Source: Bryobacterales bacterium (GTDB lineage: Bacteria > Acidobacteriota > Terriglobia > Bryobacterales > Bryobacteraceae). From it: DNA of 64,000 nt. Positions 52,147 to 61,590 of the stretch are shown piece after piece. A program made the translations under genes and the position numbers. Location: assembly GCA_003166865.1 (NCBI GenBank), contig PMUP01000097.1, positions 62,001 through 126,000 on the forward strand, given 5' to 3'. The notes beneath the pieces are model-generated. The model saw only the letters and a program-made list of their open reading frames with translations. It was not told where the DNA came from and ran no database searches. Positions within the stretch are counted from its first letter, which is position 1. Every line of letters starts with the position of its first letter.

Positions 52147-52794
52147 CTATTTCCTGACATACCCAACAGTGGCGGACCGCTTAGCGTTCTGGCGGTGCGC
52201 CTCGTCTGACAACGCGTGAACTCCGCTGGCATCGATCCAGCGATTGTAGAAGTTGAAGAGCGCGCACACGGTTATGGCGTAGTAGATTGCATCATCTTCC
52301 CAACCCGCCGCGTGCAAGGTTTCCATGTTACTCGGTGTGATGCTAATTGAGTGACCATTCACTCGGTCGACGAAGCGGAAAAGCGCCTTCTCCTTTTCGG
52401 TCAGCCCGGACGTTTCCAAATCGCGAATCACGCCGGAGACGAACGCTTCAGCGTCCATGTCCGCGTCAGATGCCTGCTTCAACAGAACCGCCGCGACCGC
52501 GGCGTGGGCCTTCAGTCAAAATGGACATTCATTGCGGGCCGAGGTGAAGGCAGCTATCAACTCTCGAATCCACGGACTGAGCGGAGCCGGCTCGCGCATG
52601 ATCTCCTGCGTAAAGCGCGCAAGATGATCGGTCGCATGCGGCTTAAAGGCGAACATGTGCCAGATTTGCGGGTACTCGCCGGCGGCTTGCATCATGCGCA
52701 GCGCATCGGCGTATGGTCCGGGCTGCGGATTCTTCTCCACGCCGGGAAGAAACATTGGCTCCATTTTGGCGGCTGTTTTATCGTTATCGCTCAT
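52147..52794 (-). CDS. AhpD-like/peroxidase-related selenoprotein (CxxU), read through UGA
   Basis: Read as one gene of 215 residues starting at ATG 52794 (GGAG six bases before) with an in-frame UGA at 52518-52516 as selenocysteine 93. The context ARNE-C-P-F-U-LKAHAAVA is the AhpD/peroxidase-related active site R-N-x-C-x-x-C-x-x-x-H, with the second cysteine replaced. The frame continues over the UGA for 122 residues with no stop, including DASGVHALSDEAH near the end. A GC hairpin with loop GGUC follows 17 nt after. AhpD-like selenoproteins are known. Read conventionally it is two ORFs (52516-52794, 52147-52482). A redox or peroxide-reducing role is likely. Confidence 0.9.
52489..52504 (-). 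promoter_or_regulatory. Bacterial SECIS hairpin of the AhpD-like gene
   Basis: CGCCGC-GGTC-GCGGCG on the minus strand: six perfect G-C pairs closing a GGUC tetraloop that starts 17 nt after the UGA. E. coli fdhF has its GGUCU loop 18 nt after the UGA, so position and loop sequence agree closely. Confidence 0.88.
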
Positions 52795-52860
52795 GTTGCA
52801 CTCCATGTGAATTGTACTCCATCAAAGACCGGCGGCTGGTGTACACTGATAGGGATCTAG

Positions 52861-55560
52861 ATGCGCCGCCTAGCAGCATGGGGACTGATTCTGTTGGCCG
52901 TGAACGGTGCTTATTTGGCCGCTTTCGCGCACGCCACCATTTTCTATGAAGCCAATGTCATGCTTCATCTCGCGCTGGGCTTGGCGCTGGCGTTGGTTGC
53001 AGCGCGCTATGTGCGCCGCTATCCGATGGAATGCGGGATCTTCCTGGCCGCCGCTCTCGTCGCCATATATCTTGTCTTCCGAGGCAACACGTATGATCAG
53101 CGCGGGGTATTGTGGCTGCATATCTTGCTCGCTGAAATCGCGCTGGCAATCATCGGCTGGCGCTTCATTCGCGCTCGTGCAGGCGTTGCTGCCATTGCCG
53201 CCCTCGGCGTTCTCGTGCTTCTTCCGATCGTCCCGTGGCCGCGGGCTGTCGAGCGGATCACGAATCCAAAGAGCGCGCCGCTCTCCATGGACTTGGAAGG
53301 CGCCGGCGCACGCTCTCCCTTCGCGCCCTCTTCGGCGCAGACCAATACCGGCAAGATTATTCCCTCGAACTTTTTCATGGACTCGGCGGGCTGCGGCCGC
53401 TGCCACAAGGACATTTACGAACAGTGGAAAAGCTCAACGCATCATTTTGCTTCGTTCAATAATCAGTTCTACCGGAAGTCCATCGAATACATGCAGGACG
53501 TCGCCGGTACCCGCCCCAGCAAGTGGTGCGCCGGTTGCCACGACCACGCCGTGTTCTTCAATGGCCGCTTCGACCGGCCCATCAAGGAGCAGATCGACAC
53601 TCCGGAAGCCCAAGCCGGGCTCGGCTGCATGTCCTGTCACGCCATCGTGCACGTGGGCGGCTCCATGGGCAACGCCGATTTCACCGTTGAATATCCTCCG
53701 CTGCATGAGCTGGCATCGAGTGAGAACCCTTTCATTCAAGCGATGGACCGCTTTCTGATCTATCTCAACCCGAAGCCTCACCGGGCGACATTTCTCAAGC
53801 CGTTCATGCGCGAACAGGCGGCGGAATTTTGCGCGTCTTGTCACAAGGTGCATTTGGACGTGCCGGTGAACAGTTATCGGTGGGTGCGGGGGTTTGACGA
53901 TTACGACAACTGGCAGGCTAGCGGAGTCTCAGGGCAAGGCGCGCGCTCGTTTTACTATCCGACCAAATCGCAATCCTGCGCGGATTGTCACATGCCCCTT
54001 GTGGCGTCGCACGACCCCGGCAATCGCGAAGGCCAGGTGCACTCGCATCGTTTTCCCGGCGCAAATACAGCCGTGGCGTTCGCGAATCACGATGACTCTC
54101 AATTGAAGGCTGAGGAAGACTTCCTGAAATCCGGTTTTATCACAGTGGACATTTTCGCGGCGTCGCCAGCCTCGGATCACACCGGAACTACGGCCATGCA
54201 TCGACGCAACGACTCTCCCCAAACCAACACCACCTTTGCAGTTGGCGAAGAGGCCGAGCAGCAAGGCGATGTGACAATTCGCGAGGTCGGCAACATCGCG
54301 GCCCCGCTCGATTCTTCCGGCGCGAAGCTGGAGCCCGGTAGTACCGTGCGTGTGGATGTCGTGGTGAGAACTAGAAAGATCGGACATTTTTTCCCGGGCG
54401 GCACCGTGGATGCCTTCGACGCGTGGTTGGAATTACAGGCGCGGGATGGCGATGGGCGCATGATTTTCTGGAGCGGGAATGTCACGGATGGCGGGCGAGG
54501 GCCGGTGGAACCTGGCGCGCATTTCTATCGCTCCTTTCAGCTCGACGGCGACGGCAATCCCATCGACAAGCGAAACGCCTGGCAGACGCGGAGCCTGCTG
54601 TATGTAAGACTCATCCCGCCCGGCGCGGCCGACGTGGCCCATTATCTGGTTCGCGTCCCCAAGGACGCGCACGGGCCCTTGCAGTTCACCGCGCGGCTGA
54701 ACTATCGGAAGTTTGCCTGGTATTACACGCAATTCGCGTACGGCGCGCGCGCGAAAGCGGGGCAAGATCCGCACCTGCTGACGATCGACCACAACGGTTT
54801 GGACTATGAATTTGGCCCGCAATTCATTCCAGCCAACGTCTCGGGAGCAATTCGCGATCGAATTCCCGATCTTCCGATCGTGACGCTCGCGGAAGCGAAT
54901 GCCACGGTTCCTCTCGGCGAGCCATCTTGGTCGCCCGCCGTTCGCCAAAAAGATCGCGAGCGCTGGAACGACTGGGGCATCGGTCTATTGCTGCAAGGCG
55001 ATCTCAAGGGCGCCGAATATGCGTTCCGCAAAGTCACCGAGGCCGAGCCGGGCTATGCCGACGGCTGGCTGAACCTTGCTCGAGCGTTGATCCAGGAAGG
55101 TGAGACCGATGCCGCGAAGCCCGACATCGCCAAGGCGCTTCAAATCGCTCCCCAATTTGGGCGCTCGTGGTTCTTCAAGGCCGCGATCCAGAAGGCGGAT
55201 GGCGACTACGACGGCGCGCTGCAATCGCTCGACCGCGTTCGCTCCCAATATCCGCGCGATCGCGTGGTGTTGAACCAGATCGCCCGGCTTTTATTTCTGA
55301 AGCGTCAGTACACGCAGGCCATCGAAGCGCTGCGAGCCGTGAATGCCGTGGATCCGGAAGATGTTCAGATGCACTACACCTGGATGCTGGCGGCTCGCGG
55401 TCTTGGAGACACGGCCTCCGCGCAGCGCGAGGAACAGCTCTTCCGCCGGTTCAAAGCCGAAGAAGCTTCGCAGGCGCTGACTGCGCGCCGGCGCGCCGCT
55501 AGCCCCGAAGACAACAATGAGCGGCAGCCGATCCACGATCACGAGAGCGCAATCAAATGA
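52861..55560 (+). CDS. Membrane-anchored five-haem cytochrome c with TPR domain
   Basis: An 899-residue fusion. About five N-terminal membrane segments (residues 5-125) lead to a cytochrome region with five CxxCH sites: C178GRCH, C223AGCH, C256MSCH, C324ASCH and C373ADCH. This resembles cytochrome c554-like multihaem domains. A beta-rich region follows (450-660), then TPR repeats (700-870: AEYAFRKVTEAEPGYADGWL, ALQSLDRVRSQYPRDRVVLN). It probably transfers electrons at the outer face of the inner membrane, with the TPRs binding partners encoded downstream. It is divergent from the selenoprotein operon (66 bp between starts) and overlaps the next gene by ATGA. Confidence 0.9.
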   Translation: MRRLAAWGLILLAVNGAYLAAFAHATIFYEANVMLHLALGLALALVAARYVRRYPMECGIFLAAALVAIYLVFRGNTYDQRGVLWLHILLAEIALAIIGWRFIRARAGVAAIAALGVLVLLPIVPWPRAVERITNPKSAPLSMDLEGAGARSPFAPSSAQTNTGKIIPSNFFMDSAGCGRCHKDIYEQWKSSTHHFASFNNQFYRKSIEYMQDVAGTRPSKWCAGCHDHAVFFNGRFDRPIKEQIDTPEAQAGLGCMSCHAIVHVGGSMGNADFTVEYPPLHELASSENPFIQAMDRFLIYLNPKPHRATFLKPFMREQAAEFCASCHKVHLDVPVNSYRWVRGFDDYDNWQASGVSGQGARSFYYPTKSQSCADCHMPLVASHDPGNREGQVHSHRFPGANTAVAFANHDDSQLKAEEDFLKSGFITVDIFAASPASDHTGTTAMHRRNDSPQTNTTFAVGEEAEQQGDVTIREVGNIAAPLDSSGAKLEPGSTVRVDVVVRTRKIGHFFPGGTVDAFDAWLELQARDGDGRMIFWSGNVTDGGRGPVEPGAHFYRSFQLDGDGNPIDKRNAWQTRSLLYVRLIPPGAADVAHYLVRVPKDAHGPLQFTARLNYRKFAWYYTQFAYGARAKAGQDPHLLTIDHNGLDYEFGPQFIPANVSGAIRDRIPDLPIVTLAEANATVPLGEPSWSPAVRQKDRERWNDWGIGLLLQGDLKGAEYAFRKVTEAEPGYADGWLNLARALIQEGETDAAKPDIAKALQIAPQFGRSWFFKAAIQKADGDYDGALQSLDRVRSQYPRDRVVLNQIARLLFLKRQYTQAIEALRAVNAVDPEDVQMHYTWMLAARGLGDTASAQREEQLFRRFKAEEASQALTARRRAASPEDNNERQPIHDHESAIK

Positions 55561-57233
55561 GGGGTTGGGGATTGGGGATTGGCGTCCTGGCGGGCGCTCT
55601 TTTTGTGGGAGGTGCTAAAGCCCCCGAGAGTGGAATCACCTTCACCGATGTGACCGCTCAGGCCGGCATCCATTTCACGCATAACAGCGGCCGGGCAGGC
55701 AAGAAGTACTTGCCCGAAACGCTCGGCTCCGGCTGCGCTTTCTTCGATGCCGATGGCGACGGCTGGCCCGACATCCTGCTGATCAACGGCAAGGACTGGA
55801 CACCCGGCGGCCGGAAGTCTCTGCCGGCTCTCTATCACAACAATCACAACGGGACCTTCACCGACATCACGCGCGGCAGCGGCCTCGACATCGAAATGTA
55901 CGGAATGGGCGTGGCCATCGGCGACTACGACAATGATGGACGCGACGACGTGTACATCACGGCGCTCGACGGCGATCATCTTTTTCACAACGAGGGTAAT
56001 GGGAAATTTCGCGATGTGACCAAGGCCGCGGGCATTCAAAACGCGAGCTTCGGCACCAGCGCGGCATGGGTCGATTTCGATCGCGACGGCAAACTGGACC
56101 TCTTCGTTGCGAACTATGTGCAGTGGAGCCCCAAGCAGGATCTTTGGTGCTCGCTCGATGGCGCGACCAAATCCTACTGCACTCCCGAATCGTACAAGGG
56201 CACGCGTTGCAGGCTATTTCACAATCTCGGCGGCGGCCGTTTCGAAGATGTCGCCGAAAAGGCGGGCGTGGCCGATCCCACCAGCAAGTCTTTGGGCGTA
56301 GCGGTCCTGGACTACAACGGCGACGGCTGGCCGGACATCTTCGTCGCCAACGACACGCAGCCCAACAAGCTGTATCGGAACAACCGGAATGGAACTTTCA
56401 GCGAAGAAGGCATGTCGGCCGGAGTGGCGTACGGCGAAGAGGGAGTGGCTCGCGGCGCGATGGGCGCCGATTCCGCCGATTACGACCGCAGTGGACGAGC
56501 GCATTTGCTGGTCGGCAACTTTTCCAACCAGATGCTGGGCTTGTATCACAACGAAGGCAACGGGCTGTTCGTAGACGAGGCGCCTTCTTCCACCGTGGGA
56601 CGATCCAGCCTGCTTTCCTTAACGTTCGGTGTATTCTTCTTCGACTATGATCTCGACGGCTATCCCGATATCTTTACCGCCAACGGCCACATCGATGAAC
56701 AAATCGGCCGCGTGCAGCCCAAGGTAAGTTACCGGGAAGCCCCGTTGCTGTTTCGCAATCTGGGCGATCATCATTTCGCGAATGTGACAGCCGCGATGGG
56801 CGCCGCTTTCAATCGACCAATTGTCGGGCGTGGAGCCGCCTACGCGGATTTCGATCGCGATGGCGACCTGGACCTTCTCATTTCCACCAACGATGGACCC
56901 GCCTACCTATACCGCAATGACGGCGGCAATCGCAATCACTGGCTCACCATTCGGCTGTCGGGCACCAAGAGCAATCGAGATGGCATTGGCGCCGTGATTC
57001 GGCTACAAAGCGCTTCCGGCAAACAGTCGAACATGGTGCACAGTGGGTCCAGCTATTGTTCGCAGAGCGATCTAGCGGCGACGTTTGGTCTGGGGAAGGA
57101 CACATCGGCATCCATCGAGATCGAGTGGCCCAGCGGAACCAAACAGTCGATCGGCAATGTGGCCGCCAATCAGTTTTTGACGATTGATGAAAGCCGCGGC
57201 ATGATCGCACGAGAGCCTCCAGCCGCGCGCTAG
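55557..57233 (+). CDS. CRTAC1-like FG-GAP/ASPIC-UnbV protein
   Basis: A 558-residue exported protein (signal LGIGVLAGALFVGGAKA). It has repeated FG-GAP/VCBS calcium-binding blades, with DADGDGWPDILLIN, DYDNDGRDDVYITALDGD, DFDRDGKLDLFVAN, DYNGDGWPDIFVAN and DFDRDGDLDLLIST. A C-terminal ASPIC/UnbV domain follows (NHWLTIRLSGTKSNRDGIGA, SIEIEWPSGTKQSIGNV). Such proteins form a surface beta-propeller with unknown ligand. Coupled by ATGA overlap to the multihaem cytochrome and by 2 bp to the next gene. Confidence 0.92.
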   Translation: MRGWGLGIGVLAGALFVGGAKAPESGITFTDVTAQAGIHFTHNSGRAGKKYLPETLGSGCAFFDADGDGWPDILLINGKDWTPGGRKSLPALYHNNHNGTFTDITRGSGLDIEMYGMGVAIGDYDNDGRDDVYITALDGDHLFHNEGNGKFRDVTKAAGIQNASFGTSAAWVDFDRDGKLDLFVANYVQWSPKQDLWCSLDGATKSYCTPESYKGTRCRLFHNLGGGRFEDVAEKAGVADPTSKSLGVAVLDYNGDGWPDIFVANDTQPNKLYRNNRNGTFSEEGMSAGVAYGEEGVARGAMGADSADYDRSGRAHLLVGNFSNQMLGLYHNEGNGLFVDEAPSSTVGRSSLLSLTFGVFFFDYDLDGYPDIFTANGHIDEQIGRVQPKVSYREAPLLFRNLGDHHFANVTAAMGAAFNRPIVGRGAAYADFDRDGDLDLLISTNDGPAYLYRNDGGNRNHWLTIRLSGTKSNRDGIGAVIRLQSASGKQSNMVHSGSSYCSQSDLAATFGLGKDTSASIEIEWPSGTKQSIGNVAANQFLTIDESRGMIAREPPAAR

Positions 57234-57235
57234 CC

Positions 57236-60193
57236 ATGCAGCAAATCTTGCGTAAAAAGTTGCGCTCCGAGCGCCTCTTGTTGATAATATTCCTCCTGGC
57301 GGGGGCGTGTTCCAAACCGCGTAATCAGAACCTGCTAGAGCAGCACCGCAATCTCGGCAAAGCGTTCTATGAGAATCCCACCACCCAACAACAAGCGGTC
57401 CAGGAGTTTCAGCAGGCACTCGCAATCGCACCCGATTCCGCACGCGACAAGCTGAACTATGCGCTCGCGTTGCTCAAGGTACCAGGGCACGAAGAGGAAG
57501 CCACAAAGCTTTTGCAAGAGGTGCAGCGCCAGGATCCCTCGCTGCCGCACACTTGGTTCAACCTCGGGATCTACTATAAGCGTCAGGGCGACGCGACGAA
57601 AGCGATCGCGCAATTCTTGGGGCTGCTCGCGCGAACGCCGGACGAGGCGATCGCGCACTATCAACTGGGCACCCTGTACAAGCAAATGAACCGGCGCAAT
57701 GAAGCGCAGGCTCAATTCGAAAAAGCTGCCGAGCTGGATCCGTTGCTGGCGGCCGCGCGGTTCCAACTCTACAACCTGAACCGGCTGGAGGGAAACACCG
57801 AGCAAGGGAATCGCTACCTCGCCGATTTCGAGCACCTCCAAAAATTGCAGAAAAGCTGGGTGATCCCGGAGAACGTGGAGTGGTGCAACTACGCGGAAAT
57901 CTACGACCCGCCGGAGGCTCGCGTGGAAGCAGCAGCTCCGCCGGAACCGAAGTTCGCAGACACGCGCCTCGAGGGAACGGTGGATCCAGCAACCGCGGGC
58001 CTGACCTTAATCGACTCCACTGGCAGCGGCCAAACCGATCTTCTGGTGTGGTCTTCGCAAGGAATCCGTTTGTTCCTCAAGGGGCAGCGCCCCGCCAACG
58101 ACACGGGCCTGGAAGGACTGACCGGCGTGATCGACGTGGCTCCGGGCGACTTTGATAATGACGGCCTGATGGATCTCTGCGTGCTGACGACGGCCGGTCC
58201 GGTTCTGTATCGCAATACAGGCGGCAAATTCGTCCGGTACCCGGCGAAGCTTCTCACCGGGCGCTTCGATGCCGCCGTGTGGATGGACGTCGATCACGAT
58301 TACGACCTCGATCTCATCCTGCTAGGACCGCAGCCGGCGCTAATGCGGAATCAGGGAGCGGCGGGATGGGCGGATCGGACCGAGGATTTCCCGTTTGTGA
58401 AAGGCACGGTCACCTCAGCCCGAAAGCTGCGCGTCATTCCCGACAGCAAGGCTTTCGATCTGGCCGTGTTCTACCGTGATCGCGCACCGGTGCTGTATCG
58501 CGATCAACTGGGCGGCAGATATACAGTGGAAGCTTTCAACGGACGTCCCGCTGCGAATGGGATGCAAGTGGATGCCGACTTCGACGCAACCGGGCGGCTG
58601 GACCGTGCCCGCATCGATGCCGACGGCAGCATTCATTTCTTGCGCAGTCAAAGCGAGCAAGGCCACTGGATCCGTGTTCAGCTCAAGGGCGTGCGAAGTC
58701 TCAAGCTGGCGCAGGGTGCGTTGGTCGAGATGAAGGTTGGAACTCTATACCGCCGCCAGTTCTACAACGGCGTGCCGCTGACCTTCGATGCGGGAGACCA
58801 TACTTCCGTCGATGTCATTCGCATCACTTGGCCGAACGGGCTGATCCAGAACGAAGTCCAGCAAGCGACGAATCAGACGCATATTTATCAGGAAGCGCAA
58901 CGATTGTCCGGCTCCTGCCCGATGATCTGGACCTGGAACGGGCGCGAGTTCGAGTTCATTACCGATGTTCTGGGAGTGGCTCCGCTGGGCGCTCGCGATG
59001 GCGATGGAAGTTACTTCCCGGTGGATCATGAGGAGTACGTGCAGATTCCCGGCGCGGCGCTTCAGCCCATAAACAACCAGTATGAAGTTCGCGTCACCGA
59101 AGAATTGAGCGAAGTGTCGTATCTCGATCAGATCCAGTTGTACGCCGTCGATCATCGTACCGGCACTGAGATCTTCACCAACGAAAAGTTCAAGGGTCCT
59201 CCCTACCCCGAGTTCCGCCTGTTCAGTGTCGAGCGAAGGATCTATCCCAAAACCGCGCTCGACGACCACGGCGCGGATGTGTTGCCGCAATTGATCGCCA
59301 AGGATCAGCGTTATCCGGATCATTTCCGCCGTTCCGAAACGGGCGTGGCGGATCTGCATTCACTCGATCTGGATTTCGGCGACCCTGCCGGTAGGGTGGC
59401 CCCGTCCGGCAAGGCGATCCTGTTGCTGAACGGATGGGTGGATTGGCCCGATGGCAGCACCTTCCGCAGGGCCTCACAGGAGTCGGAGCCTGGCTTGGTG
59501 ATGCCGTATCTCCAGGTGCAGGACGCCGCCGGCGCCTGGAAAACCGTGAATCCAGATATGGGCATGCCGGCCGGAAAGCCCAAGACGATCGTGGTCCCAG
59601 TCGAGTTTCTTTCGGCGAGCCGCAAGGTCCGAATCGTCACCAATCTATGCGTCTATTGGGATGAGATCTTCTTGAGTGAGGGTGCTTCGGATGCTCAAGT
59701 GAAGCCCACTCTCATCCCCTTTGACTCCGCCAATCTGCATTTTCGCGGATTCTCGGAGACGCGCATTCACCCGCAGCGCAAACAGCCCGATACATTCTTC
59801 TACGATCATGTTTCCGCGGCTTCCTTCTGGAATCCCACTCCGGGCCTCTATACAAGATTCGGCCGGGTGGACAACCTGCTGCGCGACGTCGACGACCAAC
59901 TCGTGATCATGGGCTCGGGCGACGAGGTGCGCTTGCAGTTCCCCGTGGCCGCTCTTCAAGCACTACCTGCTGGATGGACCCGCGACTTCCTGCTCAAGGT
60001 GGACGGCTGGGCCAAGGATCGCGATCCGAACACCGCCTTCTCTTCCACTGTTCAACCGCTCCCGTTCCATGGGATGTCCCGGTATCCGTATCCGGCGAGC
60101 GAACACTTCCCTCGGGACGCCGTGCACGATTCCTACCAACGCACCTACAACACCCGGCCCGCGCTGGTGTTGCTCCAGCCACTGCAGCCATGA
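57236..60193 (+). CDS. Lipoprotein with TPR, FG-GAP and ASPIC/UnbV domains
   Basis: A 985-residue protein. The N-terminus has a lipobox (LLLIIFLLAGAC, Cys near 28). TPR repeats span about 45-190 (AVQEFQQALAIAPDSARDKL, AIAQFLGLLARTPDEAIAHY). FG-GAP-like repeats lie at 235-420 (DFDNDGLMDLCVL, DVDHDYDLDLILLG). An ASPIC/UnbV segment follows (470-560, VDVIRITWPNGLIQNEV). The last 400 residues (FITDVLGVAPLGARDGDGSY onward) have no motif I know. It shares repeat types with both upstream partners, suggesting a single envelope complex. It overlaps the amidase start by ATGA. Confidence 0.88.
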   Translation: MQQILRKKLRSERLLLIIFLLAGACSKPRNQNLLEQHRNLGKAFYENPTTQQQAVQEFQQALAIAPDSARDKLNYALALLKVPGHEEEATKLLQEVQRQDPSLPHTWFNLGIYYKRQGDATKAIAQFLGLLARTPDEAIAHYQLGTLYKQMNRRNEAQAQFEKAAELDPLLAAARFQLYNLNRLEGNTEQGNRYLADFEHLQKLQKSWVIPENVEWCNYAEIYDPPEARVEAAAPPEPKFADTRLEGTVDPATAGLTLIDSTGSGQTDLLVWSSQGIRLFLKGQRPANDTGLEGLTGVIDVAPGDFDNDGLMDLCVLTTAGPVLYRNTGGKFVRYPAKLLTGRFDAAVWMDVDHDYDLDLILLGPQPALMRNQGAAGWADRTEDFPFVKGTVTSARKLRVIPDSKAFDLAVFYRDRAPVLYRDQLGGRYTVEAFNGRPAANGMQVDADFDATGRLDRARIDADGSIHFLRSQSEQGHWIRVQLKGVRSLKLAQGALVEMKVGTLYRRQFYNGVPLTFDAGDHTSVDVIRITWPNGLIQNEVQQATNQTHIYQEAQRLSGSCPMIWTWNGREFEFITDVLGVAPLGARDGDGSYFPVDHEEYVQIPGAALQPINNQYEVRVTEELSEVSYLDQIQLYAVDHRTGTEIFTNEKFKGPPYPEFRLFSVERRIYPKTALDDHGADVLPQLIAKDQRYPDHFRRSETGVADLHSLDLDFGDPAGRVAPSGKAILLLNGWVDWPDGSTFRRASQESEPGLVMPYLQVQDAAGAWKTVNPDMGMPAGKPKTIVVPVEFLSASRKVRIVTNLCVYWDEIFLSEGASDAQVKPTLIPFDSANLHFRGFSETRIHPQRKQPDTFFYDHVSAASFWNPTPGLYTRFGRVDNLLRDVDDQLVIMGSGDEVRLQFPVAALQALPAGWTRDFLLKVDGWAKDRDPNTAFSSTVQPLPFHGMSRYPYPASEHFPRDAVHDSYQRTYNTRPALVLLQPLQP

Positions 60194-61590
60194 CGGATGT
60201 GTGCTCACTCTCCGGAACCGCGCAAGCGCGGTTGATTCGTAGCGGAGAGGTGTCGGCCACGGAATTAGTCGAAGCCCATCTTCGGCGCATTGACACGGTG
60301 AATCCGTGCCTGAATGCGGTCGCGGAGGTGCTGGAGGAAACAGCGCTCCAATCGGCCGCGCGTGTGGATCGCGAGCGTGCCCAAGGCAATCCGCTGCCTG
60401 CTCTAGCGGGCGTTCCGTTTTCCATCAAAGATTCGATTGAGGTGGAAGGTACCGTTTGTACGGCCGGCACAATCGGCCGGAAATCGGCCGCGCCTTCGAT
60501 CCGGGATGCGACGGTAGTGGCGCGCCTGCGCGCAGCCGGAGCGATTCCGATCGCCCGAACGAACTTACCGGATCTTTTGTTCGCGTTTGAAAGCGACAAC
60601 CTCATCCGCGGCCGCACCAACAATCCCTACGATTTCTCGCGGACATCCGGCGGCTCCAGCGGAGGCGAGTCCGCGCTGATCGCGGCTTGCGGATCTCCCT
60701 TCGGCCTCGGCAGCGACGCGGCGGGAAGCGTACGACTGCCGGCGCATTTCTGCGGCATTGCAAGTATCAAGCCAACGTCGGGACGCCTGCCTCGCACCGG
60801 CCACGTTCCCCCGGCGGGCGGGTGGATCGAAACGCTGTGGCAAATCGGTCCCATGGCTCGCCGCGTGGAGGATCTGAGTGCCATGATGGCGCTGCTGGCG
60901 GTGCCGGATGGATGCGATCACACCGTCATCGGCATGCGGTTCGGCGATCCCGATGAGGTGCGGATGAAGGATCTACGGATCGCGTTCTTCACCGACAACG
61001 GAATCGTCCCCGCGGAACCGGAAACAGTCGCCGTAGTTCAACAGGCGGCCGCTGCGCTCGAGAATGAGGTTAACCGGATCGAGGAGCGTCGCCCACCGGG
61101 CGTGGAGGAAAGTTACGAGCTCGAAATGCGGATGATTGGCCCGGATGGCGGCGACGGTTTGCGGGCATACTTGGCCGCCGTTGGGAGCACGCGCACGCAT
61201 CCGCTTCTCGACGGATGGTTGATGAAACTCGAACGATACCGCACCACCATAGACGGGTTCGCGGAATATTGGGCCGCTCTCGACCGCTTTCGAGCGCGGA
61301 TGTTCGCGTTCCTCGAAGACTACGACGCCATCATTTCCCCAGCCTGCCCGCAAGCGGCGCTACCCCACGGCAGCTCGATCGAAGAGCAGACGTTCCGCGG
61401 ATTCAGTTACACAATGACCCACAATCTCACCGGCTGGCCGGCTGCCGTGGTGCGCTGCGGCCAGACAACCGCGGGCCTGCCGATCGGTGTGCAAATCGCC
61501 GCCCACCCGTGGCGCGAAGATGTGGCGCTCCGGATTGCAGCGCAACTCGAGTCCGCGTACGGCGGCTGGCAGCCTAGCCCGTGTCTTTAA
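60190..61590 (+). CDS. Amidase-signature family hydrolase
   Basis: A 466-residue amidase. The catalytic Lys is in LAGVPFSIKDSIE, and the Gly/Ser-rich signature FSRTSGGSSGGESALIAACG holds the cis-Ser and nucleophile Ser. LGSDAAGSVRLPAHFCGIAS and IKPTSGRLPRTGHVPP are typical. The start is ATG 60190 overlapping the previous stop; the frame is open further upstream. It hydrolyses a carboxamide of unknown identity in the cytoplasm. Family members also serve as GatA, but no gatB/gatC is nearby and the sequence lies in a catabolic-looking operon. Confidence 0.9.
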   Translation: MTDVCSLSGTAQARLIRSGEVSATELVEAHLRRIDTVNPCLNAVAEVLEETALQSAARVDRERAQGNPLPALAGVPFSIKDSIEVEGTVCTAGTIGRKSAAPSIRDATVVARLRAAGAIPIARTNLPDLLFAFESDNLIRGRTNNPYDFSRTSGGSSGGESALIAACGSPFGLGSDAAGSVRLPAHFCGIASIKPTSGRLPRTGHVPPAGGWIETLWQIGPMARRVEDLSAMMALLAVPDGCDHTVIGMRFGDPDEVRMKDLRIAFFTDNGIVPAEPETVAVVQQAAAALENEVNRIEERRPPGVEESYELEMRMIGPDGGDGLRAYLAAVGSTRTHPLLDGWLMKLERYRTTIDGFAEYWAALDRFRARMFAFLEDYDAIISPACPQAALPHGSSIEEQTFRGFSYTMTHNLTGWPAAVVRCGQTTAGLPIGVQIAAHPWREDVALRIAAQLESAYGGWQPSPCL

